Counted from the first letter of the stretch, positions 1-16,418 are shown. The stretch is 64,000 bases of DNA from Epiperipatus broadwayi (GCA_028023455.1 JAQFVV010012442.1:950501-1014500), one strand, 5' to 3'. Numbers and translations are program-made. Notes: generated from the sequence alone by a model not told the origin.

Positions 1-337
1 GCTATGAGAGGTATAGGTGTACGCCTAGCCTAATGGCTTGTCAAAAACACAAAGGGCCCCCCCGCCAACTCCTACGCTACGCGCTGTTTTTTATAATTGA
101 GCATAATATAGGGTGGTTTTATAAATTAGAATATAGTTTTTTCTAAATTATTTTGACACATGCATGTACATTTTTATTTTATTTTTTTTTACTATTTGCC
201 TGATCTGCGTCAGATTTTTACTTTTTTTTTTGTTTTTTATCACGTGACCTGCGTCACATTTTTTTTCTTTTTTTTATGTTTAATTTTTTTTTAAATTTTT
301 ATATTTTTGCCATGTTTTTTTGTTTTTTACCACGTGA
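1..337. other. Non-coding T-rich leader with short palindromic motifs
   Basis: No coding potential was seen. After a short GC-rich patch (about 40-90) the sequence is dominated by T runs. Two short motifs, near 200-213 (TGATCTGCGTCAGA) and 241-258 (CACGTGACCTGCGTCACA), resemble the inner part of the foldback element that follows at 338-519 (CACGTGATCTGCGGACAC). They are probably fragments of the same repeat family. Confidence 0.5.
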
Positions 338-519
338 TCAACCGATGAGTATTATCCTGAAGGCATATCAGTCTAATGTTGCGTTTTTTAACGTGCCATG
401 TTCACGTGATCTGCGGACACATTTTAGCGACTAAATGTGTCTGCAGATCACTTGGAGACGTTATCTTAAAAATTGCAACTTTAGACCGATGTGCCTTCAG
501 GGTAATACATCATCAGTTG
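338..519. repeat. Palindromic foldback element, family FB1, copy 1
   Basis: The two halves are inverted copies of each other. The outer left arm (ACCGATGAGTATTATCCTGA) matches the complement of the right end (ACTGATGATGTATTACCCTG). The pairing continues inward through CTGAAGGCA and GTTGC to a tight centre where GATCTGCGGACACATTTTAG faces CTAAATGTGTCTGCAGATC. The whole unit is about 182 bp and could fold into one long hairpin. A related copy lies at 39054-39260. It resembles a MITE or foldback transposon, but no target-site duplication was identified. It abuts the broken 3' end of the PLE-A minus copy. Confidence 0.7.
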
Positions 520-539
520 AATTATACACAAGTACCAAA

Positions 540-2170
540 ATTTTTTAGCTTTTTAAAAATAAAATTTTGAACTTTAAAACCTATAAAAATTGTATCATCA
601 CCAAACTTTTTTTCGATTTTTCTCCACTTTTTATTTTATTTAAATTGCTATTTGCAAAAATTTTTAATACAGCATCCCAAGGGTAATCATTTAATAAACA
701 TTCTTCTTTTTATAATATTTAATTCTTCATTTAACAAATTTTTATTAGAACAAACTTTTAATTCTTTTTTTATTCTATTATTAATAATGTTCATTTTACA
801 ATGTTTACCTAAGTCAGAATTCCAATTATTTAATAAACCGTGAAAAGTTTTCTTTCTAAAAATTGATGTTTCAATATTTAAATTATGATCTACAATTTTT
901 TTTTATTTTTATATCCATATATTCAATACATCCCCCCATTTCTTATTCCATAGTAAATTTAATATTAATATCTTTAATATTTATATATTTTAAAAACATT
1001 TTAACATTTTTATAATCTTCTTTAAAAATAATAAAATAATCATCAATATATCTACAATAAAAAACAAGACCATACCCATTACCAAAATATTTTTTTCTCA
1101 AAATTATATATATATATATATTAATATCCGCCAAAAAACCACTTAAACAATTTCTCATACATAAACCTTTCTTTAGTTTATAAAAACATTCATTATATCT
1201 AAAAACCAAATCTTTACAACATAAAACCAAAATTTCATACAATAAATTACAATCAATTTTTTATTTTATCACCTTTATCTTTTATATATAAATCCATAAC
1301 ATAATTTATAGCATCTTCTGGACAAATATTTAAATACATATTAACAATATCTAATTTTACAAATGTAATATTCTTAAATTTATTATTTTCCAAATATATT
1401 TTTAATTTATCTACAAAATTTTTTTAATTATTAATTTTACTTTCATTTTTATTAAAAGCTTCATATTTGTTAAAAACATTAATATATATATATCCATTTT
1501 GTGATATTTTCATAATATGTATTTTTACATGAAATAATGGGTCTCATTGGAATTCCTTCCTTATGTACCTTTAGTAAACCTATAATATTAGCAAATTTTA
1601 CATCTAATCTTTTTAATTGTTTCATTTTTAACTTTTCAATATATCCTTTTACCTACATTTCAGTTATTAAATTGTTTACAATTTTATTCTTTTTTTTAAT
1701 TTCATCTTTATTAATTTTAATAAAAAAATATCATCTAATAATTTACACATCTTTAAAATGTATTCTAACTTCGACATAATAACCAAACTACTAGATGTAT
1801 CTCCCTTTAGAAATGTTAAATCCTTATACTTTATTTTTATATCTTTTATAATTTTCAATTCATTAATTTAACCAACAACATCTTTTATATATTCAAAATT
1901 TCTTTTTACATTATATTCTATTTTCCTATTAAAAAAGTCTAAATCTTTTATCATATTATCTTTAATATTTTTTCCATCTATTTTTTACAACAAATATCCT
2001 TTAAAATATTCATTTTTACATTAACCTCTATAATATGTTTTTCCATAGTAATTAATCTTCCTCTAGGAACATATTTTAAACCTTTATTTAAAACATTTAT
2101 TTCTTCTTCATTAAAAACTGTATTAGTTAAATTAATAACAAAATTATGCTTATTATCACCATTATAATTT

Positions 2171-2172
<2 letters not shown>
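540..2172 (-). pseudogene. PLE-A reverse transcriptase, minus copy (RT half), 3' truncated
   Basis: This is the reverse complement of the PLE-A plus copy at about 6440-8200. On the minus strand the RT core is readable: the fingers motif with PMRPIIS near 1550-1520, then KKGLCMRNCLSGFLADI, then the active site CRYIDDYFIIFK near 1060-1020, then KYINIKDINIKFTME. The YIDD box is the Penelope-like form of the RT catalytic motif. The open stretch at 943-1242 carries the catalytic part. Frame changes and stops elsewhere break the reading frame. The copy ends near 540, before the GIY-YIG nuclease part that the plus copy retains, so it is truncated at its 3' end. Its 5' part lies beyond the insertion, at 4905-5527. 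Confidence 0.85.
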
Positions 2173-2228
<56 letters not shown>

Positions 2229-2254
2229 TAAATTATATATATATATATATATAT
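2173..2254. repeat. (AT)n microsatellite, two blocks
   Basis: Alternating AT runs at about 2173-2226 and 2233-2254 are separated by CATAAATT. They sit at the junction between the PLE-A minus copy and the 2.5-kb insertion that follows. The other PLE-A copy has only a short AT run at the equivalent place (about 6418-6428). Confidence 0.9.
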
Positions 2255-4754
2255 TGAAACAGTGAGATTCGTATTCGAATCTCAAGTTTCACCTTTTTCT
2301 GTCGTCTCTCACTGACCGGTCTATCCCACCCAAATTTAAACTTTTTGGTATCGAGTTGTGTGTGTAACAATATTCAAAATGTATAAATATATGTAGAATT
2401 CAACATAAACACGCACACATTTCGATCTCAAATTAAAGGAAATAAATACGGATAAAATAATGTAATTTAGATTCCTTCTAGTTAAATAAACTTTTGTGTA
2501 ATATTAATCATTTATTTTGAATCTTATAAAGTTCGTATTTGTTGTTTAGTTTAAATTTCGTTAAATAATAATTCTAACAAAATCTGATGCAATAATTAAT
2601 TAAAGTTAAAATAATTTTATTCCCTTTTGTCTTTGAAAATGTAAAATCATCGGTCCGTGATAGATAATAAATTGATTATAGCAAAATTCCTAGAAAAATG
2701 TAATTAACGAATGTAAAGAAAAACAAACAATAGACAGCAAATTTCTTTCTAATTAAAACCAGCAGAGCATTGATTATCCTGAGGGCAAGATTAATAAAAC
2801 CTAAAAATATCTCAAGAGAAAAATTAAAAGATTAAGATAAGAAAAGGAGGCCATCTTAGACTTGCTAAAGATTTGCACTTGAATTTTAGCTTTGCTCTCG
2901 AGTGGAGCGTCTAAAATATCTTAAATAAATTAATACTGCAAGGTATGACCGAGTAAGCACCGAAATTATTCTCCATCGGAAGATGGCCCACCATATGCTG
3001 AGCTTCACCTTGCCCATCGGAAAAACACCAAAATGATCTGCTGCCTAAAATAAACAAGAAAGCCGCTGCTGTTAAAAATCAATAAAACAACATGCCCAGG
3101 ACAAGAAAGAAAATTTCTAATTACGAACAATCTGCTATTAAACCAATGGACGAAAACAACTTATAAAACAGGTACCTGTGTTTATGTATTCCAACTTATA
3201 GAGTACTCTCGTAATTATAAGCTATAGCTCATCTCCTATTATTTGTATAACTTCTAAAGGTAAAAAATTGTAAATTTGTGAAACTAAAATTTAAGAATTC
3301 ATGTAATCTGTAAACTTCTCGCATAATCTAGCTTACCCTCCCTCTATCACTTCTTAGGTGTGTATTTCTTAAATCTATATTTTATTAATAATTATCAATG
3401 AAATATTACCTTCTCAGAATTGTCTTAGTGTTAAAGCTAAATCCATAATCGCTCAAACAGTGAATGCGTGTCGAATTGTCATTAATATTGCTTTTATAAA
3501 TAACTTAAATTTCATATAAATCGACACGCATTCAAAGAATCAGTTATTGTAATGCAGGGTCGACTACTCCGTAATAGCTGGCATACTTGCTATAATAATT
3601 CCCTTTTTAGATATTTTTATTAGTATTAAATGTTAATGAATAATTATGTAAATGTCATTTCTTTGAGAGTCACCAATTTTCTTTCAGTCAAAGTTGATAA
3701 TGTTGGGCCGAGTTTGAAATCTAGTTAAATGTTACCGCAATTTTTTAGATATTATATATGTGTTACGTTTTGAAGCCCCGATGGCTCATTCCACGCCGTG
3801 AACACTCCGGATTCTCCATGGTTGAATTAACCCCAGTTGTCCTACGCAAGCGGACATGATCAATGTTCCCGTAGGGCTTGACGACCGTCACGCAGCCAGC
3901 TGGCAAATTGCGACACGGACCGCTTGTCCCTGGTTATGCTATTGTGACACCTTACCTCTTCGGGTCGAGGCATAGACCAACCCGAAGACCCTTATAACTT
4001 ATTCACGGTCTTGCAGTTTTAGCGCTGCCATTTTACATCGCCCTTCTAAAGCGTACCACGTGTTCTTTTATATTAGTTATTATTCTCTCCATCACTCCGC
4101 CTCGGCATTATCTTCGTCATATACTCTCAAATAAATGTTTGCCCTTAGTCGTGAAATAAAGATTTTTATTAAATAAATGTATGTCCGCCGTTACTGATGA
4201 CTCTGGCAGTGCAAAGTATAAATTCCTTACAGCATGCATTAGAAATACTCACTCGAGAACCCTGGGTAGCTGGATTACGCCTTCCTATAAATAAATGCTC
4301 CTAGTAAAGAAATGTATTTTCTATATATAATATTGCCAATTAGATATTGAAACTCTTAATTTAAAAATATGATCAATAACCTTACTAATGTTGTCTTTTA
4401 TTAAAAATGTAAATAAATAATTTTAACTATACGTCTGTAGTTAAGTTTTCATTTGCTCGATGCCCATTATATATATATTTCCTCGATTATATGTGTTAGT
4501 TAATATTCGTTTGATTGTTGGCCAACTCGGAAACAAAACCCATAAATCTCGTGCATCTCCCTGACTACCGTGCCTAAAGAAGTGTTTACTTATGTCGCAT
4601 CAGAGGCGTTATTCCATAGATTGTATTGTGGAACCGATAAACTATGTTCGAACTCAGTATTACCGGTGGCTTCGCTACTCGATGGTGCTGCTGTTCTGTG
4701 TAGTGGTCGAATTCTGCAATATGTTAACGAGATACACGCGTTTTGACTGTTACA
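2255..4754. mobile_element. LTR-like insertion of about 2.5 kb (possible solo LTR)
   Basis: This segment interrupts the PLE-A minus copy and is absent from the plus copy, which serves as an empty-site control near 6415-6445. It starts TGAAACAGTGA and ends with the complement of TGTAACAGTCA, so the ends are imperfect inverted repeats of TG...CA form. Both flanks read ATATA, which fits a 5-bp target duplication but is uninformative in AT repeats. No protein was recognised. A GC-richer block lies at 3775-4130, followed by AATAAA signals near 4155-4175. A hairpin with 13-bp arms (GAATGCGTGTCGA and its complement) lies at about 3462-3533. A solo LTR of the Ty3/gypsy sort is the best guess. A non-autonomous DNA element is the alternative. 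Confidence 0.45.
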
Positions 4755-4779
4755 ATATATATATAGTTTCTATAATAAA

Positions 4780-4902
<123 letters not shown>

Positions 4903-4904
4903 AT

Positions 4905-5527
4905 TAATTATTCTTAATAATTAATATTTGAATTTTTTTATAATGTCTATCTGAAATTTTTTTTAAACAAAAACATTTTCCTATATTTTTTTTTTCAAAA
5001 ACCATTCTTCATTAAATGTAATTAATTTTGTTAAATTCCCATAAATATTTTTTATATCATTTAACATCTTTTTTTTCTTTTTATATAAATTTATAATATA
5101 ACCCTTTAAAATTTTTCTTTTTAATTTTTTTAAAAACTACTTATGTAAAATATCTTCAAAAACATTCAGTTTTATAAAATTTGGACAAATATAATTATCA
5201 TAACAAAATTTTAAAAATTTAATATCCATATTTAACTTAACAATTTTCATTACATTTTTAACCATTTATTAATTATTTGTATAGTGTATTTTAAAACCCT
5301 TTTATCTAAAATACAATATTTTAATTGTTTTAACAAAACATTGATATTATAATTTATATTATTATTACAAAGTTCTTTATTAAAATTTTCAACACCATTG
5401 TTAAAATTTAAAAAAACACTGCTTCCTAGAATCTTCAAAACCTTTTAAAAAAACAATATTTATATATAACATAGATCCTCCTCCTCCTCCTTTGTTTCAA
5501 TTTACCATAAATTTTCTACAAATTTCT
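4905..5527 (-). pseudogene. PLE-A N-terminal coding region, minus copy
   Basis: This is the reverse complement of the PLE-A plus copy at about 5766-6375. The open stretch at 5250-5438 reads FNKELCNNNINYNINVLLKQ, which recurs in the plus copy. It encodes the poorly conserved N-terminal part that precedes the RT in PLEs, and it is broken by stops below 5250. It was separated from the RT half (540-2172) by the 2.5-kb insertion. It is followed outward by a terminal-repeat fragment at 5528-5765. Confidence 0.75.
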
Positions 5528-5765
5528 TTTCTCCAATGTGTTCAAAAATCCAAGTTTCATATATTGAAAATAAATAAAAATAAACTATTTCACCTTATTT
5601 TCTTTATTAAAAGTGGTCAAAATACTTATAAAATAATTATAAAATACATCAAATCTTTTAAAAACTTGTTTTTTTATTTTTTTGGACATGAAAACATGAA
5701 ATATATATTAAAATAGATTTCCAACATTTCGACTATTTCTTCATTTTATATAGTCTTTTTCAAGA
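5528..5765 (-). repeat. PLE-A terminal repeat (pLTR) at the head-to-head junction
   Basis: Read on the minus strand, this matches the 3' end of the PLE-A plus copy (8931-9130). Both carry TTGAAAAAG, then GAAGAAATAGTCGAAAYGTTGG, then AAGTTTTTAAAAGATTTG and CACTTTTAATAAAG. It serves as the upstream terminal repeat of the minus copy and is inverted relative to the plus copy that starts at 5766. Such terminal repeats in direct or inverted order are known for Penelope-like elements. Confidence 0.8.
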
Positions 5766-7107
5766 AAGGAAATTTGTAGAAAATTTATGGTAAATTGAAA
5801 CAAAGGGAGAATCTATGGTATATATAAATATGTTTTTGCAAAATGATTTTGAAGATTCTAGGAAGCAGTGGTTTTTTTTTTTAAATTTGAGGAATGGTAT
5901 TGAAGATTTTAATAAAGAACTTTGTAATAATAATATAAATTATAATATCAATGTTTTGTTAAAACAATTAAAATGTTGTATTTTAGATAAAAGGGTTTTA
6001 AAATACACTATACAACTAATAAATGGTTAAAAAATAAAATGAAAATCGTTAAGTTAAATATGGATATTAAATTTTTAAAATTTTGTTATGATAATTATAT
6101 TTGTCCAAATTTTATAAAACTGAATGTTTTTAAAGATATTTTACATAAGGGGTTTTTAAAATAATTAAAAAGAAAAATTTTAAAGGGTTATATTATAAAT
6201 TTATATAAAAAGAAAAAATGATGTTAAATGATATAAAAAATATTAATGGGAATTTAACAAAATTAATTACATTTAATGAATAATGGTTTTTGACAAAAAA
6301 AATTATATAGGAAAATGTTTTTGTTTAAAAAAAAATTTCAGATAGACATTATAAAAAATTCAAATATTAATTATTAAGAATAATAAATGTAATAATAATA
6401 ATATTTATTATAGAAGCTATATATATAAAAAATAAAATTATAATGGTGATAATAAGCATAATTTTGTTATTAATTTAACTAATATGGTTTTTAAAGAAGA
6501 AATAAATGTTTTAAATAAAGGTTTAAAATATGTTCCTACAGGAAGATTAATTACTATGGAAAAACAAATTATAAAAATTAATACAAAAAATGAATATTTT
6601 AAAGGATATTTGCTGTAAAAAAATAGATGGAAAAATATTAAAGATAATATGATAAAAGATTTAGAATTTCTTAATAGTAAAATAGAATAGAATATAAAAA
6701 GAAATTTTGAATATAAAAAAAAAATGTTGTTGGTTATAATAATGAATTGAAAATTATAAAAGATATAAAAATAAAGTATAAGGATTTAACATTTTTAAAA
6801 AGAGATAAATCTAGTAGTATTGTTATTATGTCGACGTTAGAATATAATTTAAAGATGTGTAAATTATTAGATGATACTTTTTTTATTAAAATTAATGAAG
6901 ATGAAAATAAAAAAGAATAAAATTGTTAACAAATTAATAACTGAAATGGAGGTAAAAGAATATATTGAAAAGTTTAAAATGAAACAATTAAGAAGATTAG
7001 ATGTAAAATGTCTAATATTATAGGTTTACCAAAGGTACATAAGGAAGGAATTCCAATGAGACCCATTATTTCATATAAAAATACATATTATGAAAATATC
7101 ACAAAAT

Positions 7108-7156
<49 letters not shown>

Positions 7157-7162
7157 TATATA

Positions 7163-7197
<35 letters not shown>
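7108..7197. repeat. (AT)n microsatellite inside PLE-A RT
   Basis: The array has two AT blocks separated by TTTTTATATAAAC. It lies just after the RT fingers motif. The minus copy has only a short AT run at the same place (about 1483-1494), so the array grew within formerly coding sequence. Confidence 0.9.
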
Positions 7198-7200
<3 letters not shown>

Positions 7201-7547
7201 TGTTTTTAAAAAATATGAAGATGTTAATAAAAATGAAAGTAAAATTAATAATTCAAAAATTATTGTAGATAAATTAAAAATATTTTTGGAAAATAATAAA
7301 TTTAAGAATATTACATTTGTAAAATTAGATATTGTTAATATGTATTTAAATATTTGTTCAGAACATGCTATAATTTATGTTATGGATTTATACATAAAAG
7401 ATAAAGGTGATAAAATAAAAATTGATTGTAATTTATTGTATGAAATTTTGGTTTTATGTTGTAAAGATTTGGTTTTTAGATATAATGAATGTTTTTATAA
7501 GCAAAAGAAAGGTTTATGTATGGGAAATTGTTTAAGTGGATTTCGGT

Positions 7548-7569
7548 ATATATATATATATATATATAT

Positions 7570-7634
<65 letters not shown>
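7548..7634. repeat. (AT)n microsatellite inside PLE-A RT palm
   Basis: An AT array interrupted once by GATATA lies directly after the codons for CLSGF. The minus copy at about 1108-1126 has a short ATATAT run here that still encodes INIYIYI in frame, so the seed sequence of this array is visible. Confidence 0.9.
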
Positions 7635-7639
<5 letters not shown>

Positions 7640-8930
7640 GAGAAAAAAGTATTTTGGTAATGGATATGGTCTTATTTTTTATTGTAGATACATTAATGAT
7701 TATTTTACTATTTTTAAAGGAGATTATAAAAATGTTAAAAGGTTTTTTAAAATATATAAATAGTAAAGATATTTATATTAAATTTACTATGGAAAAAGAA
7801 ATGGGGGGATGCATTGAATATATGGATATAAAAATAATAAAAAAAATTGTTAATCATAATTTAAATATTGAAACATAAGTTTTTAGAAAAAAAAACTTTT
7901 CATCGTTTATTAAATAATTGAAATTCTGATTTAGATAAACATTGTAAAATGAACATTATTACTAATAGAATAAAAAGAGGAATAAAAATTTGTTCTAATA
8001 AAAATTTGTTAAATGAAGAATTAAATATTATAAAAAAAAAGAATGTTTATTAAATGATTACCCTTGGGATGTTGTATTAACAATTTTTCAAATAGCAATT
8101 TAAATAAAATAAAAAGCGGAGAAAAATTAAAAAAAAAGTTTGGTGATGATACAATTTTTATAGGTTTTAAAGTTCAAAATTTTATTTTTAAAAAGGTAAA
8201 AAATTTGTTTCATAGATTTAATAAAAGATATGGTTTTAGTATTTATCCTTTATACAAAAAAAAAAGTAATTTATATAATTTAATTAATAAAAGAAATTTT
8301 ATTGATTTTTCAAATGTAATGGAAGCTGTTTATTGTAGAAAATGTATGGATTGTTTAAAATATAATGGTAAAGTTATATCTTATGTAGGTAATAAAAATA
8401 ATTTTTTTAAAAACTATATTAAAACAGCATTTGTCAGATAGAAAACAACATTGTATTTACCTAAAGAAAAATTTGATCATGTCAATTTTAAAATTGTTCC
8501 TTTGGAATGTATAATTAAATAAAAAGAAAGATTTGAAAAGGAAAGTTTATATATAAAGATGTTAAATCATGTTATGAATAGGATATTATAAAAGAAAAGA
8601 AAAAAGAAGAGAACAAATGTTTTGTAAAATTTAATGGAATGGTTTTGTTTTTAAAAAGAAAAGAATGTAAAAATGTGGGTTTTTTTTTTTAAAAAAAAGA
8701 AAAGGAATATATAAAAATGTGTTAATTGAAGATAGGATGATAAAAACTATATTTTGTAATAATAAAAGGTTTATTTAAGCAAAATGTAAAATTGAAAGCT
8801 GTTATGAAAAAGAAATCATAGTAAGTAAAAAATATATTTTCCAAAAGAGTATGTATATGTGGTAGGACTTTTGTTCTTATTTGTTTATAAAAAAAATATT
8901 TTTTTTTCTTTTTCTTATATATTTTTAGTC

Positions 8931-9130
8931 CCTTGAAAAAGTCTATATAAAAAATGAAGAAATAGTCGAAACGTTGGAAATCTATTTTAATATATATTTA
9001 ATTTTTGGTGGCAAAAAAAAAAAAAAATAAGTTTTTAAAAGATTTGGTGTATTTTATAATTATTTTAAAAGTATTTTGACCACTTTTAATAAAGAAAATA
9101 AGGTGAAAGAGTTTATTTTTATTTATTATA
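8931..9130 (+). repeat. PLE-A 3' terminal repeat with GAAG...CGAAACGTTGG motif
   Basis: Downstream of the PLE-A coding remnant the sequence reads CCTTGAAAAAG, then GAAGAAATAGTCGAAACGTTGG, then an A-rich stretch and AAGTTTTTAAAAGATTTGG. The complement is present at 5528-5765. The CGAAACGTTG core is shared with the 3' ends of PLE-E (about 42838-42875) and, in weaker form, PLE-F. It ends almost exactly where the inverted PLE-B fragment begins. Confidence 0.75.
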
Positions 9131-9136
9131 AAATAT

Positions 9137-9553
9137 GTTAATATTTAAATATTATTAAACTGTCACACCAGTAACTCTCTCACATAAATTACCTACTTTC
9201 CATAAATTGTGAATACTAACACAATCACATTTATTATTCAATATATTATCCGTACTATTTATAAAATATGACTTCTTATTTTTTCTTTTCTTCAACTCAT
9301 TTTCCATATGCAAAATAAAAACACTATGTAATCAGAATTCTCCATTACAAGTCACAGTTTGTTCTGCAAAAACAGATTTATGTCTATCTGCAGAATAATG
9401 CAAATTATTATATAATAATTCATGCTCTCTAATCCTTCTTTTCAATGCACATTTAGTTTCCCCAATTTAACTATATCCACAATGACATACCACTTTATAT
9501 ATAATATTACATTTGTTGCTTTTGTCAATAGAATCTTTACCACTAATAACCAA
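9137..9553 (-). pseudogene. PLE-B 3' end (GIY-YIG region), inverted fragment
   Basis: This is the reverse complement of 11090-11490 in the PLE-B plus copy. It includes the stretch for IIYKVVCHCGYS and the 3' region through CACAATTTATG. Only the 3' part of the element is present, so it is a 5'-truncated copy in head-to-head orientation with the longer copy that starts at 9555. Stops and small differences mark it as non-functional. Confidence 0.8.
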
Positions 9554-9554
9554 T

Positions 9555-14518
<4,964 letters not shown>

Positions 14519-14935
14519 TCATCTTTTATCTTGTAGAGGAATTTGAAAATTGACTATTGAGTCATTGCAGCCATAATCAAATACCATACTATATATGGCA
14601 GCCCAAATTAAGAAGTTAATGAAAGTGGCCAGTCTTACTGTTCTGAATTGAACCTTTTTAATTGCAACCTTAAGTGCAATGTTAGCAAAATCATTGTCAT
14701 TTATTCGGTCTAACACAACCTTCTGGAAATAAATCCATGAACCACACTGGCTCAGAATGTGGTCAATGCACACATCATGCATATTGCATAAGGGGAAAAG
14801 GTGGTTAATGTTGGAGAAAGGCCCCATTGGGGAGAGCTCCAAGGATGATTTTTATTTAAAAAGCAAGATGTATTTGGCTCAGCATGATGAATTTTGTTAA
14901 TTTGGAAAATCGAGAGATTCCTATAGAGAATATAT
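14519..14935 (-). pseudogene. 5'-truncated LINE C-terminus (zf-RVT region)
   Basis: On the minus strand, residues in 14519-14842 align by eye with the C-terminus of the LINE at 25582-31493. PLCNMHDVCIDHILSQC here corresponds to TLCQR...TTDHFLFEC there. ATFINFLIWAAIYSMVF corresponds to TAIINFSIWALRCKLVF. The C..C...H...C pattern is the zinc-finger-like domain that follows the RT in L1/Tx1-type LINEs. Only this terminal part is present, and the copy is cut off on its 5' side near the (AT)n array at 14957. It is a dead 5'-truncated insertion of a related LINE family. Confidence 0.6.
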
Positions 14936-14948
14936 TCTGCATATTCTG

Positions 14949-15068
<120 letters not shown>

Positions 15069-15855
15069 GAATGTATGAGATCTCGACCAACATATGAATG
15101 CTTTCAGTATGAAACCTGCATCTTTGGGATTATACATCTATCTAAAATATCTTTGGTCATATATTTATGATCACACTACTCCAAAGTATAAAGGTAAATA
15201 GAATCCTGTCACTTGTTTGCAAAGGAATGATGTAATAAAAATTACATTACAAAAATATTATTCATTAAATTGATACATGTTGAAAGGGCAGTGAGTTTGA
15301 AGCATAAATTAAATTGTAATAATTCCTTATGTATGGAAACTATACAATGATAAATATATGTGGAAGAGAATGTGAGCTGGGCCAATAAATGTTATAAAAA
15401 ATCTACCACTAAATACAGAAGAGTCTTTACTATGTATCCTTGTACACATGCAACAATCTATTAAATAAATATTGACACAAATCATTATCGGTTAACAAAC
15501 AAATGTTTGGAAAAAAGAGATCAGGGAATATTATTAAATGTCATCATTTATAAAACAAGAAAAAAGATAATAATGATATACATGATTGGAAAGGAAAATC
15601 CAATCAAAACGGCAATAACAATAATAGTCATACATTAAATACTTCCAATGGCTCACTAAAATTATTGAAATATTGGTACAAGAAACTATATCTAAATTTA
15701 ATCCTCAAATTAGTATAAAATCTAATCATCAAATACAAACTTAAATATATTTAAATGGATCAGTTACCAAATAGAAGATCAAGAATTAAAATAAAAACAT
15801 TCAATTTATTTTAATTTCTTAAGTTGAGAGAAAATGTTAGAGTACGTGAAACTAG

Positions 15856-15858
<3 letters not shown>
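15069..15858. other. Non-coding, partly duplicated stretch
   Basis: No gene was recognised. The segment 15150-15290 resembles 13360-13500, with CTTTGGTCATATATTTATGA and AAAATTACATTACAAAA. Confidence 0.45.
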
Positions 15859-15953
<95 letters not shown>

Positions 15954-15961
15954 TATATATA
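15859..15961. repeat. (AT)n microsatellite with one phase slip
   Basis: The third array with the long (AT)n, TAATAT slip, short (AT)n structure. Confidence 0.93.
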
Positions 15962-16227
15962 TAAAAACAAACCATTAAATGTCTGTATTTTTAAATAATA
16001 TAATAATAATTCAACCAAATTTACTTAACATTAACACAGCATTCAAAATTAGTACGTTGAAGTGCAGAATAAAGTTTTTTGTATTCCTGTCGGATTTTCA
16101 AAGTGTTTCCTAATTGTTGTTCTATTAAAATAAATAAGTTATGTAATTGAGTGTGAGATTTCTGGCAAAGAATATATTATTTAATTTTGAATACTGTGTT
16201 AAATAAATTTGTTTGAATTATATATAT

Positions 16228-16418
16228 ATGTTATATTATTATTAATATTTGCGGGATATTCCGTGTAATGAAAAAGCTAAATGTTGACATTTCAGTACAA
16301 TATCAAGTACCTTCCTCGGAGGATGCTCTGAGAAAGGTACTTGATATTGCACTGAAACATCAGCATTTAGCTTTTTCATTACACGGAATATCCTGCAAAT
16401 AGTAATAATAATATGACA
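16228..16418. repeat. Inverted-repeat hairpin with PLE-like 3' motif
   Basis: Two arms of about 85 bp are separated by fewer than 20 bp. The left arm has GATATTCCGTGTAATGAAAA and the right arm its complement, TTTTCATTACACGGAATATC. Pairing extends outward into ATTATTATTA and inward to CAAGTACCTT / AAGGTACTTG. Each arm read outward has GAGGAAGGTACTTGATATTG followed by ACTGAAATGTCAACA. This resembles the GAAG-stem-GAAAC-GTTG pattern at the 3' ends of PLE-A, -E and -F. It is best read as two inverted PLE terminal repeats without an ORF, though a simple foldback element is possible. Confidence 0.65.

Larger units (their letters stand above)
5766..8930 (+). pseudogene. PLE-A retroelement, plus copy: N-terminus, RT and GIY-YIG remnant
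   Basis: This is the most complete PLE-A copy. The N-terminal part is at 5815-6030, followed by a typical PLE segment near 6480-6580 (NLTNMVFKEEINVLNKGLKY, VPTGRLITMEK). The RT begins with GLPKVHKEGIPMRPIIS near 7023-7075 and continues with KLDIVNMYLNI near 7322 and KKGLCMGNCLSGF near 7506. The active site near 7686 reads CRYINDYF, so an Asn replaces a catalytic Asp. The C-terminal part (8064-8441) carries AVYCRKCMDC...ISYVG, a degenerate GIY-YIG nuclease signature with paired cysteines. Two (AT)n arrays interrupt the RT. Several stops and frame changes are present. The copy is inactive. Confidence 0.85.

Noticed and set aside
338-519. Hammerhead ribozyme, as known in some PLE terminal repeats
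   Set aside because: CTGATGA-like strings occur (ACTGATGATG on the complement), but the required GAAA box and the three-stem layout could not be fitted.
4186-4225. CTGATGA followed by GCAAAG as a possible hammerhead core
   Set aside because: The GAAA element and pairing stems are missing.
3761-4754. Shorter LTR starting TGTTACG at 3761
   Set aside because: The ends at 2255 and 4754 match each other better as inverted termini, and the whole 2255-4754 segment is absent from the sister PLE-A copy.
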